A stretch of 64,000 nucleotides of DNA. Source: DASYXW01 sp035934405 (GTDB lineage Bacteria > Acidobacteriota > Terriglobia > UBA7540). Both the position numbers and the translations under genes were made by a program. The notes under the pieces were generated by a model. That model did not search any database. It saw only the letters and a list, made by a program, of their open reading frames with translations, and had not been told where the DNA came from. The stretch lies in assembly GCA_035934405.1 (NCBI GenBank), contig DASYXW010000053.1, positions 20,013 through 84,012 on the forward strand, read 5' to 3'. This document shows, one piece after another, positions 49,501 through 57,873 of this stretch. Positions within the stretch are counted from its first letter, which is position 1; the number at the start of each line of letters is the position of its first letter.

Positions 49501-49586
49501 GAAAGCAGTGGCTAGTGGCTAGGGGTTATCGGTTAGGAGCTCGGTAGGCGACAGGACGGTAGGCAGGAGGCAGGTTCAAACGGCGC
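49501..49586. repeat. self-similar G-rich tract plus CAGGTTCAAACGGCGC, copy 1
   Basis: Right after the stop come words such as GTGGCTAGTGGCTAGGGG and GGTAGGCGACAGGACGGTAGGCAGG, ending in CAGGTTCAAACGGCGC (49571-49586). The equivalent tract follows the paralogous gene at 52278-52374 and ends in the identical 16-mer. Confidence 0.7.
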
Positions 49587-49617
49587 GATAGCCTATGATT
49601 CGGCGGCTAACAACCCG

Positions 49618-50160
49618 GTGATCGGAGAGACCTTGGGCGGCAGTGGGACTGGCGGCACCGGGTCGCTACAAAGGACTATCAGCATTTCCTCTGCTCCGAG
49701 CACCATCCTCGATGCTGGCACGATCGGCACGACGGAGACCGCCTTCAGTGACAGCTATCAGTTTCCCGCGAGTTATTGGACCGCTGGAAAGACGGTTCGG
49801 GTTACTCTTGGTATTCAATACGTCACGCCGACTACCCCAGTAATCCAGGGCTACAAACTGCGACTTCAAAGGACAGGGCCCACGAATGTCCCCTTGTTCT
49901 CCACTACGTTCACTCCCAGCGCCAGCGTGACCCGATCTATCGGGTCCAGCTTTCTTCTCCAGTGCAACATGACCGGTACTTCTGGGACGATGTATATCGC
50001 GAACGCTTCAGGCCTGAATACTTTTCTAAACACCGTGTCGCAGCCCATAACCTTTGATACCACCGCGGCGCAGACACTCCAGGTCACGATAACTTTTGGC
50101 GCCGCCACCACAGGGAATACCTCACAACTCCTGATTCTCTCGGTGGAGGAGATTAACTGA
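49618..50160 (+). pseudogene. 5'-truncated gene for an exported beta-rich protein
   Basis: The frame reads 180 residues from a GTG at 49618 without any ribosome site or signal peptide. The codons just upstream (49588-49617) continue plausibly as AIAYDSAANNP, then run into the G-rich tract, with a stop at 49534. So the 5' part appears to be missing. The body (TISISSAPSTILDAGTIG, KTVRVTLGIQYVT, FDTTAAQTLQVTITFG) is Ser/Thr-rich beta-strand sequence like phage virion or adhesin proteins. The 3' end is intact (SVEEIN stop). It sits between the two VCBS paralogues. Confidence 0.55.
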
Positions 50161-50177
50161 AAGGAAGGATTTCAAGT

Positions 50178-52277
50178 ATGAAAGCAGAGCGATTTCGATC
50201 GGCTCGCCCGTTTTTTGAGACCTTGGCGCTTCTGATTCTTACCCTCGCGGGCGGCCTCGCGGTCCACGCTCAGTCGAACCCGGTACCGCTCATCAACCAA
50301 CCGCTCGTGCCAGCGGCGGCCGCGCCCGGCGGCGGCGCGTTTACATTAACCGTAAACGGGACCGGTTTCGTCTCCGGGTCATCGGTCAACTGGAACGGCA
50401 GTGTCCGTGCCACCACCTTCGTTTCCAGTTCCCAGTTGACGGCGGCGATTTCCGCGTCCGACGTGGCGAGCGCCGGGACGGCCCTCGTCACAGTCTCCAG
50501 TCCCGCGCCGGGAGGCGGCGTCTCGAACGTCGTCTATTTTGAGGTCACCACAACGGTGTCTCCCCTCGTCTTCAACAGCAGCAACTACGCCACGGGGCAG
50601 TTTCCAACCGGGTTGACAACAGCCGATTTCAACGGGGATGGAAAACTCGATCTGGCGGCTGCTGACGATACTGGCGGCGCCGTCTCGATCCTATTGGGCA
50701 ACGGCGATGGGACCTTTCAGCCTCACGTGGACTACGGCACCGGCAGCGGGTCGACGGCCCTGGCGGCCGGGGACTTCAATGGGGACGGCAAGCTCGATCT
50801 GGCCGTCGTTGACAATAATTGTCCGGCCCTGCCCTGCGCTAGCAATGGATTGGTTTCCATCCTCCTGGGAAATGGTGACGGCACGTTCCGCGCCCATGTG
50901 GACTATACAACGGGCGGAGTCGTACCCACATACATCACGGTAGGGGATTTCAACCGCGACGGCAACCTGGATTTGGCTATAACGAACATCTGCGGCAATG
51001 ATTCGAGCTGTCTGAACGGCCCTGGCACCGTTGCGATCCTGCTGGGCAACGGTGACGGCACGTTTCAAGCCCCTCTCATCTTATCCGTAAGCACGTTTGG
51101 CGATTCGTTGGTGACAGAAGATTTCAACAATGATGGGAACCTGGATCTCGCGGTTGCTGGCTCGGTGTGCGAGCTGCGGGGGTGCGCTGCATTCGTATCG
51201 GTGCTATTGGGCAACGGCGACGGCACGTTCCGGGCAGCCGTTGACTATCCCGCCAGTGACGGAGCACTAGGCCTCACGGTGGCGGATCTGAACGGAGACG
51301 GCAAGCCCGATTTGGTTGTAGCCAACCTTTTCGCCAGCACCGTATCTGTGTTTCTCGGCAACGGTGATGGCACGTTCCAGTCGGCTGTGGATTATGTTAC
51401 TGGCAGCAACCCGGAAGCGATCGCGACAGGAGATTTCAACGGCGATGGCAAGCTGGATGTCGCCACGGTTAACGGAACGGTCTCTATTCTCCTCGGAAAT
51501 GGTGACGGCTCGTTTCAGGAGCCCGTCGCCACCGTTCAGACCAGCATCATCACTGGGGCGGCAGGGGACTTTAACGGCGACGGGCGGCTTGACATCGCTG
51601 GCGCGGCAACGACCATCAATCCGAACTCGGTCACGGTGCTGCTGCAAGCCGTGGAACCGCTGGCGGCGCTCTCCCCGACCAGTTTCACCTTCCCCACCCA
51701 ACTTCTGGGAACCGTAAGCGCCAAGCAGAACTCCACGCTCAGCGACACCGGTAACCAGCCGCTGAACATTTCCAGCATTGCAATAAGCGGAGAGTACGGC
51801 CAGACCAACACGTGTGGCAGTAGCCTCGGCGTGGGCGCCAACTGCACGATCAGCGTCGCCTTTGCTCCCAAAGGCAAGGGCACGCTCACCGGAAACGTCA
51901 GCATTGCCGACAATGCGCCCGGCAGTCCGCAGACTATCTCCCTCACGGGCACAGCCACAGCGGTCAAACTCGCGCCGACCAGCCTCAATTTCGGCAGCGT
52001 CAAGGTGGGCAAGACGAGCACGCCACAGGCCGTGACACTGACCAACGTTGCATCCAAGAGCGCGCTTGCCATCGGGCGGGTCGCGTTTACGGGGTCAAAC
52101 GCCGGCTCTTTTGCCGAGACCAGTACGTGCGGCGCGAGCGTGCCGCCCGGCGGGAGTTGCACATTCAGCGTGACGTTCTCGCCGACCCAGAAAGGCCTTA
52201 AAAACGCGACGCTCGATATCTTCGACAACGGCGGCGCGAGCCCGCAAACGGTGACCGTGACCGGGACGGGAACGTAA
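50178..52277 (+). CDS. exported VCBS/FG-GAP protein with choice-of-anchor-D-like repeats, paralogue
   Basis: 699 residues, ATG 50178 with AAGGAAGG. Domain order is the same as the protein at 47398: signal (LALLILTLAGGLAVHAQ), IPT-like domain (FTLTVNGTGFVSGSSVNWNG), seven FG-GAP repeats (TADFNGDGKLDLAA), and two Hydin-like domains (NVSIADNAPGSPQTISLTG shared almost exactly). It ends TVTVTGTGT. The pair arose by tandem duplication that carried the 3' intergenic tract along. It is probably surface-exposed. Calcium-binding Asp-rich loops are conserved in each propeller blade. Confidence 0.9.
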   Translation: MKAERFRSARPFFETLALLILTLAGGLAVHAQSNPVPLINQPLVPAAAAPGGGAFTLTVNGTGFVSGSSVNWNGSVRATTFVSSSQLTAAISASDVASAGTALVTVSSPAPGGGVSNVVYFEVTTTVSPLVFNSSNYATGQFPTGLTTADFNGDGKLDLAAADDTGGAVSILLGNGDGTFQPHVDYGTGSGSTALAAGDFNGDGKLDLAVVDNNCPALPCASNGLVSILLGNGDGTFRAHVDYTTGGVVPTYITVGDFNRDGNLDLAITNICGNDSSCLNGPGTVAILLGNGDGTFQAPLILSVSTFGDSLVTEDFNNDGNLDLAVAGSVCELRGCAAFVSVLLGNGDGTFRAAVDYPASDGALGLTVADLNGDGKPDLVVANLFASTVSVFLGNGDGTFQSAVDYVTGSNPEAIATGDFNGDGKLDVATVNGTVSILLGNGDGSFQEPVATVQTSIITGAAGDFNGDGRLDIAGAATTINPNSVTVLLQAVEPLAALSPTSFTFPTQLLGTVSAKQNSTLSDTGNQPLNISSIAISGEYGQTNTCGSSLGVGANCTISVAFAPKGKGTLTGNVSIADNAPGSPQTISLTGTATAVKLAPTSLNFGSVKVGKTSTPQAVTLTNVASKSALAIGRVAFTGSNAGSFAETSTCGASVPPGGSCTFSVTFSPTQKGLKNATLDIFDNGGASPQTVTVTGTGT

Positions 52278-52374
52278 GAAAGACAGTGGTTAGTGGTTAG
52301 GGGTTAGGGGTTAGGGGCTAGTCGGTAGGCGGCAGAACGGCAGGCAGGACGCAGTAGGCAGGTTCAAACGGCGC
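52278..52374. repeat. self-similar G-rich tract plus CAGGTTCAAACGGCGC, copy 2
   Basis: GTGGTTAGTGGTTAGGGG, then repeated GGTTAGGGG units and GGTAGGCGGCAG, ending with the 16-mer at 52359-52374. It is homologous in layout to 49501-49586. The G-rich strand could form quadruplexes. Confidence 0.7.
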
Positions 52375-52835
52375 AGGAGTGCAGGGGCGGACGCGGCGGA
52401 CCGGCCGGCCCGGCTGACCGTAACTTAAAGGTTGAGCGCCAGGCTCCGCCGGCGCCTCTTCCGCCCTTCACTGCGCTCGGGGTCTTAGGTTTTGTGGAAG
52501 GCTCACGTGTAGGCTACACAACATACTTGTCTGGTAATTCAGCCTTTCTTGCGGTCGAAAAGTGAGAAAGGTGAGAAAAGCTGGAAAATTGAGGCGCCTT
52601 TTTTAGGCCTTGATTTTCAATGAGTTGCCCACACTGAAAAGACCGCCACAACGGGAGCATTGCAAAGTGTGGAGTTGTTCCACACTTTTCCAATGCGTCC
52701 CTGTCGCCCGCCCTTCCGCCTGGCAAGGCACGTCCGGAGCGCAGTCTGGCACAGCGTCGCCGTCAAAGCCGGGACTCTGACGTCCCGGCCCTCGGGCGAA
52801 GAGAGAGTTAGCGAAACCGTGCGAGAGGATTCCGG
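52375..52835. other. gene-free region with a long hairpin at 52657-52696
   Basis: No supported gene. GCATTG.CAAAGTGTGGA pairs with TCCACACTTTT.CCAATGC around GTTGT, a stem of about 16 bp with a small bulge. A similar hairpin sits on the other side of the FecR-domain gene (53637-53661). Confidence 0.55.
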
Positions 52836-53534
52836 CTAGGGCGCGCTCGGGCTCGCCGGGCTTAGGCCCAACGGACCCTCCGCGACGCCGAAGCCTATCC
52901 CAAGCCCCGAGCCCACACCGATGGCAAACAGCACCGGCGTGGAGTTCAAGAGTCCGGGTGACGCAGCGGCCGCGGCAGCACCGCCCTGCGCCGGCGCGGC
53001 GGCAGGGGCGTTCGAAATCCTGGCGTAGTGGCCCTCCGGTATCAAATGCTTTTTCCCGGAACTCGTTTCCGTCACGGCCACGTTGCCCCGGCGCGCCGAG
53101 ACAATGGTTGTGCTGTCCGCTAACAAGGCGACAACATAGACAGCCTTACCTTGCGCCGGTCCAACTTTGAGCCTTGAGGTTTCCACCGCCAGGGTCTCAT
53201 TGCCTACGCTCTTCGCCGCGATCGTCCCGGACGACAAGTGTGCCCAGATCTGGCCGCCAGCGCTGTCGAAACTCACTGACGTTTGCTCCGAGAGGCCGGC
53301 CTGAAGATCAGCCGAGAACCTTACCCAGGCACTACCGCCCTGCGCCGTGCTGAGCACCGCGTCAGTGACCAACGTGCCTTGGCCGGGCAGAGCAATTCCA
53401 GATAGGGTCGCTCCAGCTGACTGCATGATCGTCCCAATCACAGGATGGTTCGGGGCAACCGCCATAAGCGAGGCCGAGAGAAGCGTAACAAAGCACAAGG
53501 AAATCAATCGTTTACTTGCCAATTGCATCGCCAT
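52836..53534 (-). CDS. exported FecR-domain protein
   Basis: 232 residues from ATG 53534 with AGGAGGAAAA. A signal peptide (RLISLCFVTLLSASLMAVA) leads into a FecR-like beta domain: NHPVIGTIMQSAGATLSG, DAVLSTAQGGSAWVRF, GGQIWAHLSSGTIAAKS and VSARRGNVAVTETSSGKKH. An Ala/Pro linker and a Gly-rich hydrophobic C-terminal segment (VLFAIGVGSGLGIGFGVA) follow, which could be a membrane anchor. There is no sigma factor or TonB receptor next to it, so it is not a standard FecIR system; related proteins in soil bacteria bind surface glycans or sense envelope state. Both flanks carry similar hairpins. Confidence 0.85.
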   Translation of the reverse strand: MAMQLASKRLISLCFVTLLSASLMAVAPNHPVIGTIMQSAGATLSGIALPGQGTLVTDAVLSTAQGGSAWVRFSADLQAGLSEQTSVSFDSAGGQIWAHLSSGTIAAKSVGNETLAVETSRLKVGPAQGKAVYVVALLADSTTIVSARRGNVAVTETSSGKKHLIPEGHYARISNAPAAAPAQGGAAAAAASPGLLNSTPVLFAIGVGSGLGIGFGVAEGPLGLSPASPSAP

Positions 53535-53636
53535 TTTTCCTCCTTTTTAATGGAAAATTACTGTTAACAGCTGACCGGTCCTGAAAGTTCGTAGATGGAT
53601 CGAGTGCTCGTCAGAGGCCCGATCACAATTCTTGGG

Positions 53637-53661
53637 AAGGTGTGGAAAAACTCCACATTTT
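53637..53661. repeat. hairpin upstream of the FecR-domain gene
   Basis: AAGGTGTGGA-AAAAC-TCCACATTTT forms a 10-bp stem including two G-U pairs. Arms and 5-base loop size match the hairpin at 52657-52696 beyond the gene's 3' end. Positioned about 100 bases upstream of the minus-strand ATG, it could be an operator or an RNA structure. Confidence 0.5.
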
Positions 53662-53981
53662 CTTGACTCGATCAGGTTTGAGCCGCGTCTCGACAGGCTA
53701 ACCAACTGATTCTGTTGTGGCAAATTAAAGTGTCTCAACTTTCTCACTTGTCTCCATTGTCTCATTTCTGCTCGCTAAACTGGTTCCCATGGCCACTTCT
53801 GAGATGAAGCCTCTGACCTTCGCTCCCCTCAGTGTTGGGATACAATATCAATATAAATCATTTATATTCAGTTATTTACTCGATTCTTCATTGGCTCAAG
53901 AGATTCACCCAGCACTCTGCCTAGCTGACGTCTGCACGAAGTTATCAAATCGATATGAAGCCAGTACGAGAAAGGACGAAA

Positions 53982-55535
53982 ATGCAGAAAGAAACCACTA
54001 AGCTGTTTAGTATCAGTAAATCTATATACCCCGTCGCGCTTGGACCCTACCGCGGCCGCGTGCGGGCTGGATCGAGACTCACCCGGGCGGCGCTCGCAGC
54101 CGTAGCGATCCTGCTTCCGGCCGTGTTGCTGCCGCTGACCGCGTGGGGTCAGACCCGGACGACAGTGACGGACACGCTCTACGATCCCACCGGTGCGCCG
54201 CTTACCGGGCACCTGGTGGTTACCAACGAGACCACCTTCACCAGCGTCGACGGCTTCCAGATTCCGGCCGGCAACCAGATCACCGTGACCGTTACGAACG
54301 GCGCCTTCTCCGTGCCGCTCGTGCCCAACCTGGGCGCCACTCCCGCCGGCACCAGCTACCGCGTTCAGTACTACTTGGGTAGTTTACGGACCGCCGAGAC
54401 GTGGGTGGTGCCGCAGACGCCGAACCCGGCCAACTTGACTAACGTACGCTCGCTCACCGCTCCCGTGCCGGGCACGCAATTCGCCATCGCGCAAGTGAAC
54501 CCGCCTTCACCTTGCTCCACGAACTTCTTCCTCGCCTGGCAGGGAGCGGGCTGGGATTGCGCTCAGCCAGCTTTTTCCGCGCTCTCGGGGGTCGCGCTTC
54601 CCAACCAGCTTCCCGGGGCCACGGCCACTGCTCAGGGAGTGGTGCAGCTCGCGGGCGATCTCGGCTCGACTGCCGCCGCTCCCCAGGTCACCTCCACGCA
54701 TCTCGCCGCAGCCCTTCCCGTCGCCCAAGGTGGCACCGGCACGGCGACGGCCTTTGGGGTTGGCAGCGTGGTGTTTGCGGGTAGCGGAGGAGCCTACGCT
54801 CAGGACTCCCAATTCGCCTGGGACGGCGTTAACCATCGCCTCGGCATCGGCACCGCCACTCCCACCGCCGCCTTCCATCTCTTCTCCAGCGGCACCTCGA
54901 CCAACACCGCCAACAGCCTGCTGGTGGAAAACGGCTACGGCGGAGTGGGAATCTCAGCCGCCGAAATCACCGCCCGCTCCATTCCAGGGGGTTACGGCTC
55001 GGGCATCAACTTCCAGTCGCAGGAAACCGGCACCCACACCTACCTTTCCCAGGCCACGATCGAGGCCGAAGGCGCCCTTAACTGGTCCAGCGTGGCCAAT
55101 GCTTCTTCTTTTCTGCGCTTCTCCACCCTGAACGCCGGCGCCCTGGCTGAAAAGATGCGGCTCGACAGCTTCGGCAACCTGGGCCTCGGCACCACAAGTC
55201 CGGCGGAAAAGCTCGACGTGGCCGGCTCGATTCGCTCCGCCCTGAACGCTGTCGCCTTTTCCTCGATCCCGACCTTCGACGCCTCGCTTGGCAACACGCA
55301 GAAGATTATGCTCACCGCGAACGTCACCAGCTCCACGCTCATCAACGCTGCTGCCGGCGAGACTCTGGATTTCATCGTCTGCCAGGACTCGACCGGCGGC
55401 CGCACCTTCATCTGGCCTTCAAACGTCAAGGGGGGCATGATTATCGGCGCCACGGCTTCGAAGTGCAGCGCGCAGCCGTTCATTTTCGACGGTATTAGCG
55501 CCTACGCCCTTTCTCCGGGATTGTCGAATCAGTGA
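53982..55535 (+). CDS. exported phage-tail-fibre-like protein
   Basis: 517 residues from ATG 53982 (GAAAGGA upstream). A long N-terminus precedes the hydrophobic signal (ALAAVAILLPAVLLPLTAWG). The body has tail-fibre-like modules: TATAQGVVQLAGDLGST, ALPVAQGGTGTATAFG, HRLGIGTATPTAAFHL and NLGLGTTSPAEKLDVAGSIR. It ends with IIGATASKCSAQPFIFDG, a segment repeated as a fragment at 60321-60419. There are no other phage genes nearby, so this is a chromosomal exported protein that reuses fibre-type repeats, perhaps as a surface adhesin. Confidence 0.75.
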   Translation: MQKETTKLFSISKSIYPVALGPYRGRVRAGSRLTRAALAAVAILLPAVLLPLTAWGQTRTTVTDTLYDPTGAPLTGHLVVTNETTFTSVDGFQIPAGNQITVTVTNGAFSVPLVPNLGATPAGTSYRVQYYLGSLRTAETWVVPQTPNPANLTNVRSLTAPVPGTQFAIAQVNPPSPCSTNFFLAWQGAGWDCAQPAFSALSGVALPNQLPGATATAQGVVQLAGDLGSTAAAPQVTSTHLAAALPVAQGGTGTATAFGVGSVVFAGSGGAYAQDSQFAWDGVNHRLGIGTATPTAAFHLFSSGTSTNTANSLLVENGYGGVGISAAEITARSIPGGYGSGINFQSQETGTHTYLSQATIEAEGALNWSSVANASSFLRFSTLNAGALAEKMRLDSFGNLGLGTTSPAEKLDVAGSIRSALNAVAFSSIPTFDASLGNTQKIMLTANVTSSTLINAAAGETLDFIVCQDSTGGRTFIWPSNVKGGMIIGATASKCSAQPFIFDGISAYALSPGLSNQ

Positions 55536-55537
55536 TA

Positions 55538-55562
55538 CAGGGGCCAGGGGTCAGGGGCTAGG
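55538..55562. repeat. G-rich self-similar tract after the tail-fibre-like gene
   Basis: Three close copies of CAGGGG/TCAGGGG/CTAGG words directly after the stop. The same kind of tract follows the related fragment at 60421-60455. Confidence 0.6.
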
Positions 55563-55706
55563 TAGCGGTACCCGCGCACAGCCGCCGGAAGGTCTCGCCC
55601 CAGCCGGCACAAGCGAGATCACAAGCCGCATTGTATGCCCATGCGGGCTGGGAGAGTACTGTTCGCGTAAAACCGCGCTTTTCAGAGACTCTGCGGCTTC
55701 TTGGCA

Positions 55707-55724
55707 TATAATCCGGCGTATAAT
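55707..55724 (+). promoter_or_regulatory. tandem TATAAT boxes upstream of the restriction island
   Basis: Two perfect TATAAT hexamers at 55707-55712 and 55719-55724 lie in a 12-base direct repeat (TATAATCCGG). They are about 110 bases before the ParB-like gene. No good -35 is evident, so strength is unclear. Confidence 0.45.
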
Positions 55725-55831
55725 CCGGTGTCGCGGCCGACGCGTTCGAGGAGATGGGATACCGCGACACTGAATAGGCACAGTTCATTGGGAAACATAC
55801 CCCACCGGATTTCGATGGGAAAGGAATCGCA

Positions 55832-56938
55832 ATGGCAGTCCAAAACAAGATCGAGTATTCCGAACTAAACGATTTGTATCTCGACGCTTCCAATCCGCGG
55901 CTCGGGCGCGAGAATGCCCAGCATCAATTGAGCCAACGTCAAGTACTGGAGGCGATGAAGGACTGGACTCTGGAGGAACTGGCCCTATCATTCTTGGAGA
56001 GCGGTTTTTGGCCGCAAGAGGCTCTCTTGGTGGTAGACGAGCTTCTAGACGGGAGAGAGCGACGCGTCGTTGTGGAGGGAAACAGACGCCTAGCTGCATT
56101 GAAGCTGCTCAATTTGGCTTGCGAGGGCAAGCCGGAATCCAAGAAGTGGCGGGAACTGGTCTCCGAAAAAAAACCACCCCACAATCTCTTTTCGGAGATT
56201 CCCTTCATCCGCGTCGGCAGCCGCAACGATGTTGTCGCGTTCTTAGGTTTCCGGCATGTCACCGGGATCAAGGAATGGAACCCTGCCGAGAAAGCTGAGT
56301 ACATCGCCAACTTAATCGAAGACCACAAAATGAACTACGACGAAATCAGGCGAAAGATCGGAAGCAAGATCGATACAGTTCGTCGGAACTATATTTCGTA
56401 CCGCCTTCTGCTTCAGATGGAAGGGGAAGAAGACATAGATCTGGAGCGTGTGGAAGATAAATTCAGCGTCCTGTATCTGTCGTTGCGGTCCGTGGGTGTG
56501 CAAAGGTACCTTCAGATTGACATCCAGGCAGAACCCGGGAAGGCCAAGCGGCCGGTGCCGGCGTCCCGATTGAACGCCCTCACGACGTTCGCTCTTTGGT
56601 TGTTCGGCGATGAGAAGCATGATCCTGTTGTCAAGGAGTCACGTTATGTAGACCGCTTCGGCAAAGTTCTTTTGAACAAGAAGGCGGTTGAATACTTGGA
56701 GAGAACTGACAGGCCGAGCCTTGAGTTCGCTTATCGGATTGCGGGAGGCGACGAGCTAGAGACAATCGAGTTTCTCCAGAAGGCTGCTGACAACACTGAG
56801 CAGGCCCTGAGTCTGGTTCATCATTACAAGAACTCCGTACAGGTTCGGTCTGCCGTGAAAAGGCTCGGCATCGACGTTTACCAGCTCGTGAAGATCTTCC
56901 CGGAAGCGAAGCAAGAAATTGAAAAGGAGTTAGCTTAA
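55832..56938 (+). CDS. ParB-like nuclease-domain protein
   Basis: 368 residues, AAGGA before ATG 55832. The N-terminal ParB/Srx-like domain shows LYLDASNPRLGRENAQ and the signature E82-G-N-R-R86 in VVVEGNRRLAALKLL. A central helical, probably DNA-binding part follows (EYIANLIEDHKMNYDEIRRK). This domain hydrolyses CTP in partition proteins and is also found in defence and restriction loci. It overlaps the next gene by one base (TAATG), so the two are one unit. Base composition is visibly less GC-rich than in the flanks, consistent with acquisition. Its role in the island is not known. Confidence 0.82.
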   Translation: MAVQNKIEYSELNDLYLDASNPRLGRENAQHQLSQRQVLEAMKDWTLEELALSFLESGFWPQEALLVVDELLDGRERRVVVEGNRRLAALKLLNLACEGKPESKKWRELVSEKKPPHNLFSEIPFIRVGSRNDVVAFLGFRHVTGIKEWNPAEKAEYIANLIEDHKMNYDEIRRKIGSKIDTVRRNYISYRLLLQMEGEEDIDLERVEDKFSVLYLSLRSVGVQRYLQIDIQAEPGKAKRPVPASRLNALTTFALWLFGDEKHDPVVKESRYVDRFGKVLLNKKAVEYLERTDRPSLEFAYRIAGGDELETIEFLQKAADNTEQALSLVHHYKNSVQVRSAVKRLGIDVYQLVKIFPEAKQEIEKELA

Positions 56939-57873
56939 TGCTGAGGCTGCCAGAGAGTGGCATCAGACCCTATAGAAGCGGGCACCAAACGGATCTAAGC
57001 ATCTTTTGCGATTGGCTGGAAGGAAGCCTCCTCTTTACGGGCTTTAGCACGTTGTCGCTGTCGGACATCAAGGATGTCCTAATGGAGGAGCACCTCTACG
57101 ACCAGCAGGATAGGGCGTCGGAGTTTCTAGCTGACGTATGGCGCGAATTCGACCGCCGGCTATCCGCTCTTGGAAACTCCTACCCCGTTCAGATAGAAAA
57201 TCTAAGACTGCGGCGCCTGACGGCCTGGCGGCAATCCCCAGCCTACTCGTTCTGTCTACTCTTATCCTATGCGGAGCGTTACAGCCAATGGGCGAAGAGC
57301 TTTGGGGCCAATTTTACCGAGCAAGGAATGCTGTTTGAAGATATCACCGCCGAGGCGCTTAGGCAAGAGTTGGGTGGCTGGAATATTCACGCGACAGGAT
57401 GGTCTCGTGCCCGAGCGAGAAGACTTCGAACGATAGTCGAAGATGTGCGGGCACGCTTGGGGGAGGAGGCCGGCAAACTAGAGAAATTCCCTGAATACCG
57501 AGTCGCCAAGGACGCGGGGCTGGACGTTATCGTGTCCCGCCCATTTAGCGACAATCGCATCGGGTTCCCTCTTTACCTAGTTCAATGTGCCAGCGGGGCC
57601 AGGTGGACGGCAAAGCGGGATCAGCCAAACCTCAACGTCTGGAGGACCCTGATTGATTTTGCAGTTATACCGAAAAAGGCTCTCGCAATTCCATACGCTT
57701 TGCCGGACCGTGATTTCTGGTTTGGCTGTCGTGCAATGGACGGAATGCTTATCGACCGCATGCGCCTCTTGTCGGGAGGCCGTAATCAGCCCAATTGGGT
57801 TTCAAGCGGCACAAAACGGCGTGTGATCGCTTGGATGTCGCCGCGAGTCAAGGCGCTACCACTCTACAAGTGA
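56938..57873 (+). CDS. putative restriction endonuclease (PD-(D/E)XK-like)
   Basis: 311 residues coupled to the ParB-like gene. The C-terminal half looks like a restriction-type nuclease core: E134 in MLFEDITAEALRQELGG, D196 in KDAGLDVIVSRPFSD, and LYLVQCASGARWTAK with Q216-C-A in place of the usual E-x-K or Q-x-K. The N-terminal 130 residues are helical and unclassified. The adjacency to a C5 methyltransferase and a Vsr-like gene suggests the cleavage partner of a type II system. The nuclease assignment is inference; the lysine of the motif is missing or displaced. Its 3' end overlaps the methyltransferase 3' end by 18 bases. Confidence 0.6.
   Translation: MLRLPESGIRPYRSGHQTDLSIFCDWLEGSLLFTGFSTLSLSDIKDVLMEEHLYDQQDRASEFLADVWREFDRRLSALGNSYPVQIENLRLRRLTAWRQSPAYSFCLLLSYAERYSQWAKSFGANFTEQGMLFEDITAEALRQELGGWNIHATGWSRARARRLRTIVEDVRARLGEEAGKLEKFPEYRVAKDAGLDVIVSRPFSDNRIGFPLYLVQCASGARWTAKRDQPNLNVWRTLIDFAVIPKKALAIPYALPDRDFWFGCRAMDGMLIDRMRLLSGGRNQPNWVSSGTKRRVIAWMSPRVKALPLYK

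Noticed and set aside
52657..53661. TCCACA-containing hairpins as DnaA boxes of a replication origin
   Set aside because: Only two loosely matching sites, each part of a symmetric hairpin, with no dnaA, dnaN or AT-rich unwinding element nearby.
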